Shown piece by piece: positions 1 to 7,067 of a DNA stretch of 11,746 bases; the stretch's first letter is position 1, and each line of letters opens with the position of its first letter. The stretch is from an uncultured Aquincola sp. (GTDB taxonomy: Bacteria; Pseudomonadota; Gammaproteobacteria; Burkholderiales; Burkholderiaceae): NCBI GenBank assembly GCA_937883885.1, contig CAKZXL010000355.1, forward strand, positions 1-11,746, given 5' to 3'. The notes under the pieces were generated by a model, which did no database searches, was not told the DNA's origin, and was given only the letters and a program-made list of their open reading frames with translations. Both the position numbers and the translations under genes were made by a program.

Positions 1-31
1 CGTCGTGGCCTCGCTCGGCTACCAGTTCTGA
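1..31 (+). CDS. 3' end of an upstream gene, probably an outer-membrane beta-barrel protein (partial)
   Basis: Reading from base 2, nine sense codons (VVASLGYQF) run into a TGA at 29-31, two bases before the start of the ATPase gene. Alternating hydrophobic residues and a C-terminal aromatic, especially Phe, are the usual signature of the last strand of an outer-membrane beta-barrel, the signal read by the BAM machinery. In XrtA clusters as I know them, a TIGR03016-type outer-membrane protein commonly sits directly before the ExeA-like ATPase, so both position and terminus fit. Only nine residues are visible, so the identity is inferred from context. The 2-base spacing to the next gene suggests they share an operon. 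Confidence 0.5.
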   Translation, partial: VVASLGYQF

Positions 32-33
32 CC

Positions 34-1140
34 ATGTACGAAGCCTTCTACGGGTTGAGCAACAAGCCCTTCCAGCTCAATCCTGATCCCAGTTTCTATT
101 TCGACAGCAAGCAGCACCGCCGCGCCAAGGCCTACCTCGAGTACGGCGTGATGCGCAACGAGGGCTTCATCGTCATCACCGGCGAGGTGGGGGCGGGCAA
201 GACCACCATCCTGCGCGGCCTGCTGGACAGCCTCAACCGCAGCGACGTGGTGGTGGGCCAGCTGGTCACCACCCAGCTGGACGCGGAAGACACGTTGCGC
301 ATGGTGGGCGCGGCCTTCGGCTTCCAGGTCAAGGGCGTCACCAAGTCCGAGCTGCTGATCACGCTGGAAGCCTTCCTCATCGGCCAGGCCAGCCAGGGCA
401 AGCGTTGCCTGCTGGTGGTGGACGAGGCGCAGAACCTGTCGCCCCGCGCGGTGGAAGAACTGCGCATGCTGTCCAACTACCAGCTGGGCACGCAAGCCCT
501 GCTGCAGAGCTTTCTGGTGGGCCAGCCCGAGTTCCGCGAGATCCTGCAGCGGCCCGAGATGGAGCAGTTCCGCCAGCGTGTGGCGGCCACCTGCCACATC
601 GGCCCGCTGGACCTGGAAGACACCCAGCATTACATCGAGCACCGCCTCAAGTGCGCCGGCTCCACCGGCCAGCCCGAGTTCGAGCCCGAAGCCTTCCAGG
701 CCATCTTCAACGCCAGCCAGGGCATTCCGCGCCGCATCAACGCGGTGTGCGACCGGCTGCTGCTGCTGGGCTACCTCAACAACAAGACGCTGCTGACGGT
801 GGCCGATGTCGATGAGGTGGTCAAGGAATTCGCCCGCGAGGGCGGCGCCTCGGCCTCGATGCCGGCGGCCCCCACCGCTGCGCCCGGCGGCCCGCTGCCG
901 GTGGAGCAGGTGGGTGCCCTGGGCGTTGACCTGCAGACGGCCAAGCTGGCGATCAGCGCCGAGACGGCCGACGGCATGGCTCGCCAGCTGGATACGATGG
1001 CCACGCAGGCCCACGGCGACCGCTTGCAGCGGCTGGAACGCAGCCTGCTTCGGCTCGAACGCATCAACCTCGAGACGCTGTCGCTGCTGCAGCGGCTGGT
1101 GGGCGCCCTCAAGGCCCCCAGTGACAGCAGCGAGCGCTGA
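34..1140 (+). CDS. XrtA/PEP-CTERM system-associated ATPase (ExeA/GspA-like AAA, TIGR03015 type)
   Basis: A 368-residue cytoplasmic AAA-type ATPase related to ExeA of type II secretion. Residues 1-23 carry the family's typical start (MYEAFYGLSNKPFQLNPDP). Walker A is GEVGAGKTT at 50-58 and Walker B LLVVDEAQ at 126-133; LVGQPEFRE (161-169) and QFRQRVA (178-184) follow, with GIPRRIN (230-236) as a sensor-2-like segment. After about residue 270 there is an Ala/Pro-rich linker, then a heptad-like helical stretch (about 312-360) rich in Leu, Arg and Glu that could be a coiled coil. I see no peptidoglycan-binding domain such as full-length ExeA has. The first gene of the tight operon, it starts 2 bases after the previous stop and ends 16 bases before the deacetylase. 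In related loci it is thought to energise or regulate export of the polysaccharide; the exact role is not known. Confidence 0.9.
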   Translation: MYEAFYGLSNKPFQLNPDPSFYFDSKQHRRAKAYLEYGVMRNEGFIVITGEVGAGKTTILRGLLDSLNRSDVVVGQLVTTQLDAEDTLRMVGAAFGFQVKGVTKSELLITLEAFLIGQASQGKRCLLVVDEAQNLSPRAVEELRMLSNYQLGTQALLQSFLVGQPEFREILQRPEMEQFRQRVAATCHIGPLDLEDTQHYIEHRLKCAGSTGQPEFEPEAFQAIFNASQGIPRRINAVCDRLLLLGYLNNKTLLTVADVDEVVKEFAREGGASASMPAAPTAAPGGPLPVEQVGALGVDLQTAKLAISAETADGMARQLDTMATQAHGDRLQRLERSLLRLERINLETLSLLQRLVGALKAPSDSSER

Positions 1141-1142
1141 GC

Positions 1143-1147
1143 AAGGA
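1143..1147 (+). promoter_or_regulatory. Ribosome binding site of the deacetylase gene
   Basis: AAGGA lies 9 bases before the ATG at 1157. It supports that start over longer in-frame versions that would read through the end of the ATPase gene in a shadow frame. Confidence 0.6.
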
Positions 1148-1156
1148 CGTACCGCG

Positions 1157-2005
1157 ATGCAGCCCACCGCCATCACCAACGCCCTGACCATCGACGTGGA
1201 AGACTACTTCCAGGTCTCGGCCTTCGCGCCCTACATCCGGCGCGACGAGTGGGACGCCCGCGAATGCCGGGTCGAGGCCAACGTCGACCGCATCCTGGCG
1301 ATGCTGGCGCAGCGCGGCACCCAGGCCACCTTCTTCACGCTGGGCTGGGTGGCCGAGCGCTACCCCGCGCTGGTGCGGCGCATCGTCGAACAGGGCCATG
1401 AACTGGCCAGCCACGGCTACGGCCACCAGCGCGCCAGCGAGCTCTCGCCCGAGGCTTTCAGCCAGGACATCCGGCGCGCCAAGGCCATCCTCGAAGACCT
1501 GTCGGGCCGGCCGGTGCTGGGCTACCGCGCGCCCAGCTTTTCCATCGGCGAAGGCAACCTCTGGGCCTTCGACTGCCTGGCCGAAGCCGGCTACCGCTAC
1601 AGCTCCAGCGTCTACCCAATCCAGCACGACCACTACGGCATGCCCGATGCGCCGCGCTTTGCGCACGAGGTGCGGCCGGGTCTGCTGGAGATCCCGGTCA
1701 CCACGCTGCGCATGATGAACCGCAACCTGCCTTCCAGCGGCGGCGGCTACTTCCGGCTGCTGCCTTATGCGCTGTCGCGCTGGATGCTGCGGCAGGTCAA
1801 CAGCGGCGACCGGGCGTCGGCCATCTTCTACTTCCACCCCTGGGAGATCGACGCCGGCCAGCCGCGCGTGGCGGGCATCGATGCCAAGACGCGCTTTCGC
1901 CATTACGTGAACATCGGCCGCATGGAGCGCCGGCTCGAGCAGCTGCTCGCCGACTTCCGCTGGGGCCGCATGGACCAGATCTTCCTGGGTAGCTCGACCC
2001 ACTGA
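1157..2005 (+). CDS. XrtA system polysaccharide deacetylase (NodB domain plus DUF3473, TIGR03006 type)
   Basis: A 282-residue carbohydrate esterase 4 (NodB-fold) protein predicted to remove N- or O-acetyl groups from the exopolysaccharide. The metal-site motifs are visible: motif 1 TIDVEDYF (11-18, with D13 and D16), motif 2 SHGYGH (85-90, with H86 and H90) and motif 3 GYRAPSFSI (122-130). The C-terminal DUF3473-like part contains YFHPWEID (225-232), in which the His is a probable second catalytic residue. The frame stays open upstream to 806, but that part only shadows the ATPase gene. The ATG at 1157 has a good ribosome site and gives the family's usual N-terminus, with motif 1 close to the start. 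No signal peptide is seen, so it probably acts in the cytoplasm or leaves by another route. It follows the ATPase by 16 bases. Confidence 0.93.
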   Translation: MQPTAITNALTIDVEDYFQVSAFAPYIRRDEWDARECRVEANVDRILAMLAQRGTQATFFTLGWVAERYPALVRRIVEQGHELASHGYGHQRASELSPEAFSQDIRRAKAILEDLSGRPVLGYRAPSFSIGEGNLWAFDCLAEAGYRYSSSVYPIQHDHYGMPDAPRFAHEVRPGLLEIPVTTLRMMNRNLPSSGGGYFRLLPYALSRWMLRQVNSGDRASAIFYFHPWEIDAGQPRVAGIDAKTRFRHYVNIGRMERRLEQLLADFRWGRMDQIFLGSSTH

Positions 2006-2023
2006 CGCCACCCATTGACCACC

Positions 2024-3061
2024 ATGCTCAAGATCCGTCGGCTGGGGCTGCGTGACGCTGCCGGCGCCGCGCGCTGGGACGCCTTCGTGCAGGCCTGCCC
2101 GCAGGCCACCTTCTTCCACCGCTCGGGCTGGCAGCGGCTGCTGCACGAGGTGTTCCGCCACCAGACCTTCTTCCTGTGGGCGGAAGACGAGCACGGCATC
2201 CGCGGCGTGCTGCCGCTGGCCCATGTGCACAGCCTGATGTTCGGCCAGTCGCTGGTCAGCCTGCCCTTTGCCGTCTACGGCGGCGTCGCCGCGCTGGACG
2301 AAGCGGCCGCCCACGCGCTGGAGCAGGAGGCGCAGCAGATCGCCCGCCGCCTGGGCGTGGAACACCTGGAGATGCGCAACGTGCAGCGCCGCCACGCCGA
2401 CTGGCCGCTGCAGGACCTGTACGTCACCTTCCGCAAGGAGATCCTGCCCGACGAAGAAGCCAACATGCTGGCCATACCGCGCAAGCAGCGCGCGATGGTG
2501 CGCAAGGGCATCAAGAACGGGCTGCAGGCCAGCATCGATCCCGGCATAGACCGCTTCTTCGCGCTGTACGCCAGCAACGTGCACCGCCACGGCACGCCGG
2601 CCATGCCGCGGCGCTACTTCCAGGCGCTGCTGGACACCTTCGGCGCTGATGCCGAGGTGCTCACCGTCACTACGGCCGAAGGCCAGCCCATCAGCAGCGT
2701 GCTGAGCTTCTACTTCCGCGACGAGGTGCTGCCCTACTACGCCGGTGACGACGAAGCTGCGCGCGACCTCGCCGGCAACGATTTCAAGTACTGGGCATTG
2801 ATGCAGCGCGCCTGTGCGCGCGGGCTCAGGATGTTCGACTACGGCCGCAGCAAGCAGGGCACCGGCTCTTACGCGTTCAAGAAGAACTGGGGCTTCGAGC
2901 CCGCGCCGCTGCACTACGAGCACCAGCTCTACAAGCGCGACGCGGTGCCGCAGAACAACCCCAGCAACGCCAAGTACCAGCTGCTGATCAAGACCTGGCG
3001 GCGCATGCCCATCGGCCTGGCCAACCGGCTGGGGCCGCTGATCGTGCGCAACCTGGGCTGA
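2024..3061 (+). CDS. FemAB-like XrtA/PEP-CTERM-associated protein (TIGR03019 type)
   Basis: A 345-residue protein of the FemAB/GNAT-fold superfamily, whose better-known members add amino acids from aminoacyl-tRNA to peptidoglycan precursors. Recognisable parts are RSGWQRLLHEVF (33-44) near the N-terminus, a central basic segment IPRKQRAMVRKGIKNG (151-166), the core strands SVLSFYFRDEVLPYYAG (225-241) and the C-terminal signature FDYGRSKQGTGSYAFKKNW (271-289). The length fits the XrtA-linked subfamily. I chose the ATG at 2024; an in-frame TTG at 2015 would add three residues, and neither start has a clear ribosome site, so coupling to the deacetylase 18 bases upstream is likely. The substrate is unknown; attaching an acyl or aminoacyl group to the polysaccharide or its lipid-linked precursor is an inference from the fold and neighbours. 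Confidence 0.9.
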   Translation: MLKIRRLGLRDAAGAARWDAFVQACPQATFFHRSGWQRLLHEVFRHQTFFLWAEDEHGIRGVLPLAHVHSLMFGQSLVSLPFAVYGGVAALDEAAAHALEQEAQQIARRLGVEHLEMRNVQRRHADWPLQDLYVTFRKEILPDEEANMLAIPRKQRAMVRKGIKNGLQASIDPGIDRFFALYASNVHRHGTPAMPRRYFQALLDTFGADAEVLTVTTAEGQPISSVLSFYFRDEVLPYYAGDDEAARDLAGNDFKYWALMQRACARGLRMFDYGRSKQGTGSYAFKKNWGFEPAPLHYEHQLYKRDAVPQNNPSNAKYQLLIKTWRRMPIGLANRLGPLIVRNLG

Positions 3062-3077
3062 GCCGGCCCCCGCTGCC

Positions 3078-4319
3078 ATGGCCAAGCTGCTGTACCTGGT
3101 GCACCGCCTGCCCTACCCGCCCAACAAGGGCGACAAGGTGCGCTCGTACCACCTGCTCCAGCACCTGCTGACCGGCCACCGGGTATTCCTGGGCACCTTC
3201 GTCGACGACCCGGACGACCAGCAGCATGTGCCCACGCTGCAGGGCTGGTGCGCCGAGGTGTGCGCCGAGCCGCTGCAGCCGCTGCCCGCCAAGCTGCGCA
3301 GCCTGGCCGCGCTGGCCGATGGTGAACCGCTGACGCTGCGCTACTACCGCAACGCCCGGCTCGACCGCTGGGTGCGCGAGGTCTGCCGGCGCGAGGCCAT
3401 CGACGCGGTGATCGTGTTCTCGTCGTCCATGGCGCCCTACGCCCGGCATGCGGCCGGCGTGCCGGTGCTGGTGGACCTGGTGGACGTGGACTCGGCCAAG
3501 TGGACCGAGTACGCCCGCAACCGCCCATGGCCGATGTCGTGGCTCTACCGCCGCGAAGGTGAACGCCTGCTGGCCTATGAGCGGCAGGTGGCCGCCAGCG
3601 CCCACAGCACCTTCCTGGTCACCGAGAAGGAAGCCGACCTGTTCCGCCGTCTGGCGCCCGAATGCGCCGGGCGCGTGCAGGCGGTGGGCAACGGCGTGGA
3701 CGCCGACTTCTTCGCGCCCGATGCGCAGCGGGCCTCGCCGTTTGCGGCCGGCGAACTGCCGGTGGTCTTCACCGGCGCCATGGACTACTGGCCCAATGTC
3801 GATGCGGTGGTGTGGTTCGCCACCGAGGTGCTGCCCGCGCTGCGCCAGCGCTGGCCGGCGCTGCGCCTGCACATCGTCGGCCGCAGCCCCACGCCGGCGG
3901 TGCAGGCGCTGGCGGGCGAGGGCGTGGCGGTCAGCGGCACCGTGCCCGATGTGCGGCCCTACCTGCAGCATGCGCTGGCGGTGGTGGCACCGCTGCGGCT
4001 GGCCCGCGGCGTGCAGAACAAGGTGCTGGAAGCCATGGCCATGGCGCGGCCGGTGGTGTGCGCGGCCTCCTGCGCCGAAGCCATCGACGCCCGCCACGAC
4101 CACGACCTGCTGGCCGCCGAACAGGCGGCCGATTACGTGGCCCAGCTCAGCCGCGTGCTGGAATCCCCCGCATTGGCGCAGCAGCTGGGTGAAGCCGGCC
4201 GCCGCTTCGTGCGCGACCGTTACGGCTGGGCCGCCCGCCTGGCGCCGCTGGGCCGCCTGCTGGCCGAGGCGATGCAGGCCCGCGCGCCTGCCATGCCCGC
4301 CGAGGTGGCGTCGGCATGA
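3078..4319 (+). CDS. Glycosyltransferase, XrtA/PEP-CTERM associated (TIGR03087 type, GT-B fold)
   Basis: A 413-residue GT-B glycosyltransferase predicted to add a sugar to the lipid-linked exopolysaccharide repeat at the inner face of the cytoplasmic membrane. The N-terminal half has the subfamily's start LVHRLPYPPNKGDKVRSYHL (7-26), with the flexible glycine-containing loop, and LVDLVDVDSAKW (131-142). The C-terminal nucleotide-sugar half has VGNGVDADFF (203-212), FTGAMDYWPNVDAVVWF (231-247), HIVGRSP (265-271) and the GT4-like stretch GVQNKVLEAMAMARPVV (311-327), in which E318 would contact the nucleotide sugar. Donor and acceptor cannot be read from the sequence. It starts 16 bases after the FemAB-like gene, and its stop overlaps the xrtA start in ATGA. 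Confidence 0.92.
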   Translation: MAKLLYLVHRLPYPPNKGDKVRSYHLLQHLLTGHRVFLGTFVDDPDDQQHVPTLQGWCAEVCAEPLQPLPAKLRSLAALADGEPLTLRYYRNARLDRWVREVCRREAIDAVIVFSSSMAPYARHAAGVPVLVDLVDVDSAKWTEYARNRPWPMSWLYRREGERLLAYERQVAASAHSTFLVTEKEADLFRRLAPECAGRVQAVGNGVDADFFAPDAQRASPFAAGELPVVFTGAMDYWPNVDAVVWFATEVLPALRQRWPALRLHIVGRSPTPAVQALAGEGVAVSGTVPDVRPYLQHALAVVAPLRLARGVQNKVLEAMAMARPVVCAASCAEAIDARHDHDLLAAEQAADYVAQLSRVLESPALAQQLGEAGRRFVRDRYGWAARLAPLGRLLAEAMQARAPAMPAEVASA

Positions 4320-5920
4320 GCGCCGTTCCCGTCGCCCACGATTCGGCGCCCGTCGCGCCCCCTGCGCCCGGCTGGCGCGAGGCCGGCGCCGCGATGCTGG
4401 CCTACCTGCTGCTGGTGCTGCTGGCTTACCGCGGCACCGGGCTGGCCATGGTCGCCATCTGGGAGCGCTCGGCCACCTTCACCCATGCCTTCCTGGTGCC
4501 GCCCATCGTCGGCTGGCTGGTGTGGCGCCAGCGCGAGGTGCTGCGCCAACTCACGCCGCGCGCCGTGCCCGCGATGGTGCCGGTGCTGGTGCTGCTGGCC
4601 TTCGGCTGGTGGCTGGGCGACCTGGCCGACGTCAATGCGGTGATGCAGCTCGCCTTCACCGCGCTGCTGGTGGCCGGCGTGCCCGCGCTGCTGGGCTGGC
4701 AGGTGACGCGGGCGCTGCTGTTTCCGCTGGCCTTTCTGTTCTTTGCGGTGCCCATCGGCGAATTCATGACGCCGGTGCTGATGCAGTACACCGCCGACTT
4801 CACCGTCACCACGCTGCGCGCCTCGGGCATCCCGGTGTACCGCGAGGGGCTGCAGTTCGTCATCCCGTCGGGCCGCTGGTCGGTGGTGGAAGCCTGCAGC
4901 GGCGTGCGCTACCTGATGGCGTCCTTCATGGTGGGCAGCCTGTTCGGCTACCTCAACTACCGCAGCCAGCGGCGGCGCTGGGTGTTCTGCGCGCTGTCGC
5001 TGGTAGTGCCGGTGGTGGCCAACTGGCTACGTGCCTACCTCATCGTGCTGGTGGGCCACCTGTCCAACAACGAGATCGCCACCGGGGTCGACCACCTGGT
5101 CTACGGCTGGCTGTTCTTCGGCATCGTCATCACCGCGCTGTTCTTCATCGGCGCCCGCTGGTCGGAGGCCGATGCGCCGGTGGCCGACCGGGTGCAGGCG
5201 GTGGGCGGCAGTGGCGGCCGGTCCTCGGCCGGGCGTTTGATGGTGGTGGCGGTGGCCGCCGCCGCCGCGGTGGTGTGGCCGGCCTGGCTGCAGACCACCG
5301 ACCACGCACCGGCCACGCCGCCGCTGCTGGCGCTGCCGGCCGCCGCCCAACCGGTGTGGCGCAGCGTGGACGAGACCTTCACCGACTGGCGCCCCACCAC
5401 CATCGGCGCCCGCGCCGAACGCAGCGGCACCTATGCCGGCCCCGCCGGCCGCGTGGGCCTGCACCTGGCCTACTTCCGCCAGCAGCAGGAAGGCAGCAAG
5501 GCCGTGAGTTCGCTCAACGCCATCGTCGACCCGAACGACACCGCCTGGCGCGGTGAGGCCCTGGGCGCCGCCGACACCGCCGGCGCACCGTCGGGCGTGG
5601 CCGCCGCAGGCTGGCGTGCCACCGCCGTCACCGCCATGGGCCCGGGCGTGCTGGCCAGCCGGCCGCAGCTGCTGGTGTGGCGCACCTACTGGGTGGGCGG
5701 GCAGTTCGTGGGCCACGAGGTGCAGGCCAAGCTGCTGCAGGCCTGGATGCGCCTGCGTGGCGAGCCCGACGACGCCGCCATCGTGGTCATCTTCACCGAG
5801 CTGCCGGCCGACGCCGACGCTGCCGCCCGGGCAGCCGCCAGCCGCCGGCTGGCCGGCTTTGCCGCCGCCCACCAGGACACGCTGCTGCGTGCGCTCGACG
5901 ATGCCCGGCGCCAGCGTTAA
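4316..5920 (+). CDS. xrtA: Exosortase A with C-terminal EpsI-like domain
   Basis: A 534-residue polytopic membrane protein: exosortase A (EpsH1), the transpeptidase-like enzyme that recognises the C-terminal PEP-CTERM tripartite signal of exported proteins and cleaves it. About eight hydrophobic segments occupy roughly residues 25-280. The three conserved catalytic residues are present: Cys194 in EACSGVRYL (192-200), Arg239 in VANWLRAYL (234-242) and His260 in VDHLVYGW (258-265). After a linker (about 282-305) one more hydrophobic segment (308-325) leads into a soluble domain of about 200 residues resembling EpsI (TIGR02914), with WRSVDETFTDWRP (348-360) and LLVWRTYWVGG (452-462). The His-Pro-Cys type motif I associate with stand-alone EpsI is not visible. 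The start overlaps the preceding stop by 4 bases, and the 3' end overlaps the acyltransferase by 20 bases. No PEP-CTERM protein is encoded in this window. Confidence 0.95.
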   Translation: MSAVPVAHDSAPVAPPAPGWREAGAAMLAYLLLVLLAYRGTGLAMVAIWERSATFTHAFLVPPIVGWLVWRQREVLRQLTPRAVPAMVPVLVLLAFGWWLGDLADVNAVMQLAFTALLVAGVPALLGWQVTRALLFPLAFLFFAVPIGEFMTPVLMQYTADFTVTTLRASGIPVYREGLQFVIPSGRWSVVEACSGVRYLMASFMVGSLFGYLNYRSQRRRWVFCALSLVVPVVANWLRAYLIVLVGHLSNNEIATGVDHLVYGWLFFGIVITALFFIGARWSEADAPVADRVQAVGGSGGRSSAGRLMVVAVAAAAAVVWPAWLQTTDHAPATPPLLALPAAAQPVWRSVDETFTDWRPTTIGARAERSGTYAGPAGRVGLHLAYFRQQQEGSKAVSSLNAIVDPNDTAWRGEALGAADTAGAPSGVAAAGWRATAVTAMGPGVLASRPQLLVWRTYWVGGQFVGHEVQAKLLQAWMRLRGEPDDAAIVVIFTELPADADAAARAAASRRLAGFAAAHQDTLLRALDDARRQR

Positions 5921-7067
5921 AGCGTGGGTCAGCGCGCGCTTCGACCTGGCCCGCCACGGCCCCGGCCGCCACCTGCCGGCCATGGACGGGCTGCGCGGCG
6001 TGGCCGTGCTGCTGGTGTTCGGCGTGCACTTCAGCACCCTGGCCCAGCCCTGGCTGGCCGACGGCAGCGCGCTGGGCGCGGTGATGGACGTGCTGCGCCG
6101 CATCGGCCATGCGGGTGTCGACCTGTTCTTCGTGCTCAGCGGCCTGCTCATCTACGGCGCGCTGATCGCGGGCCGCTGGACCTACGCCAGCTTCATGCGC
6201 CGGCGCCTGCAGCGGCTGTATCCCACCTTCCTGGCGGTGTTCGCGCTGTACCTGCTGCTGTCGGTGCTGTTGCCCGGCGAATCGAAGCTGCCGCCCGGGG
6301 GCGCCGCCGAGGTGCTGCGCTACGTGCTGGCCAACCTGCTGCTGCTGCCGGGCCTGTTCCCCATCGAGCCGCTGATCACCGTGGCCTGGTCGCTCAGCTA
6401 CGAGCTGGCCTTCTACCTGTTCATGCCGCTGCTGGTGATGGCGCTGCGGCTGCGTCAATGGACCCCGGCCCAGCGCATGGCGCTGTTCGCCGCGCTGGCG
6501 CTGCTCACGGCGCTGAACATTGCCACGGTGCAGGGCCATGTGCGCTTCGTGATGTTCCTGGGCGGTGTGCTGCTGTTCGAGACGCTGCAGCGCCGGCCGC
6601 CGCTGGCCGTGCCGGCAGCGGCGGCCCTGGTGGCGGTGGCCGTGGCGCTGGCGGTGGACGTGCTGCGCCCGGTGGGCGACGTGGGCTTTGCAGTGCGCAC
6701 CGTGATCATGGCCGCGGCCTTCTGGGCGCTTTGCCAATCGGTGCTGGCGCAGCCCACGCACGCGCTGTCGCGGCTGCTGGCCTGGGAGCCCTTGCGCTGG
6801 CTGGGCACCATGAGCTATTCGTTCTACCTGATTCACAGCCTGGCGCTGCGCGCGGTGTTCATGGTGGCCGGCCACCTGTGGCCCGCGCAGGCCATGCCGC
6901 TGGCGTGGCACCTGCTGCTGGCCATGGTGTGCCTGGCCGCCGCGTTGCTGGCTTCGGCGGGCCTGTTCCTGCTGGTGGAGCGGCCGCTGTCGCTGGCGCC
7001 GCATGCGCCGCAGCCGCCCGCGCCGCCTGCACCGGCACCCGAGATGCCCAAACCCGCCCATGACTGA
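5901..7067 (+). CDS. Acyltransferase-3 family membrane protein (exopolysaccharide O-acyltransferase candidate)
   Basis: A 388-residue integral membrane acyltransferase of the Acyl_transf_3 (OafA/ExoZ-like) family, which usually moves acetyl groups onto surface polysaccharides. Family marks are HLPAMDGLRGVAVLLV (24-39), His43 in FGVHFST (40-46), GVDLFFVLSGLLI (72-84), RRRLQRLYPTF (100-110), WSLSYELAFYLF (163-174), SYSFYLIH (305-312) and the closing VERPLS (359-364). About ten hydrophobic segments lie between. The C-terminal 25 residues are Pro/Ala-rich. The reading frame runs upstream inside xrtA, so the start must be chosen. ATG 5901 puts the first conserved motif at residue 24 and overlaps xrtA by 20 bases; ATG 5982 would start inside the motif and is less likely. 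The 3' end overlaps the next gene by 8 bases. Its place in the operon suggests that it O-acylates the XrtA-linked polysaccharide, opposing or complementing the deacetylase; the acyl group is not known. Confidence 0.88.
   Translation: MPGASVKAWVSARFDLARHGPGRHLPAMDGLRGVAVLLVFGVHFSTLAQPWLADGSALGAVMDVLRRIGHAGVDLFFVLSGLLIYGALIAGRWTYASFMRRRLQRLYPTFLAVFALYLLLSVLLPGESKLPPGGAAEVLRYVLANLLLLPGLFPIEPLITVAWSLSYELAFYLFMPLLVMALRLRQWTPAQRMALFAALALLTALNIATVQGHVRFVMFLGGVLLFETLQRRPPLAVPAAAALVAVAVALAVDVLRPVGDVGFAVRTVIMAAAFWALCQSVLAQPTHALSRLLAWEPLRWLGTMSYSFYLIHSLALRAVFMVAGHLWPAQAMPLAWHLLLAMVCLAAALLASAGLFLLVERPLSLAPHAPQPPAPPAPAPEMPKPAHD

Noticed and set aside
1109..3085. 658-codon open frame on the minus strand
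   Set aside because: It lies opposite the deacetylase and FemAB-like genes. Its His/Gln/Ala-rich translation is typical of antisense frames in GC-rich DNA, has no recognisable motif, and the opposing genes are well supported.
3448..5556. 702-codon plus-strand frame across the first glycosyltransferase and xrtA
   Set aside because: Its Arg/Pro/Trp/Cys-rich translation spans the junction of two well-supported genes; it is an out-of-frame shadow.
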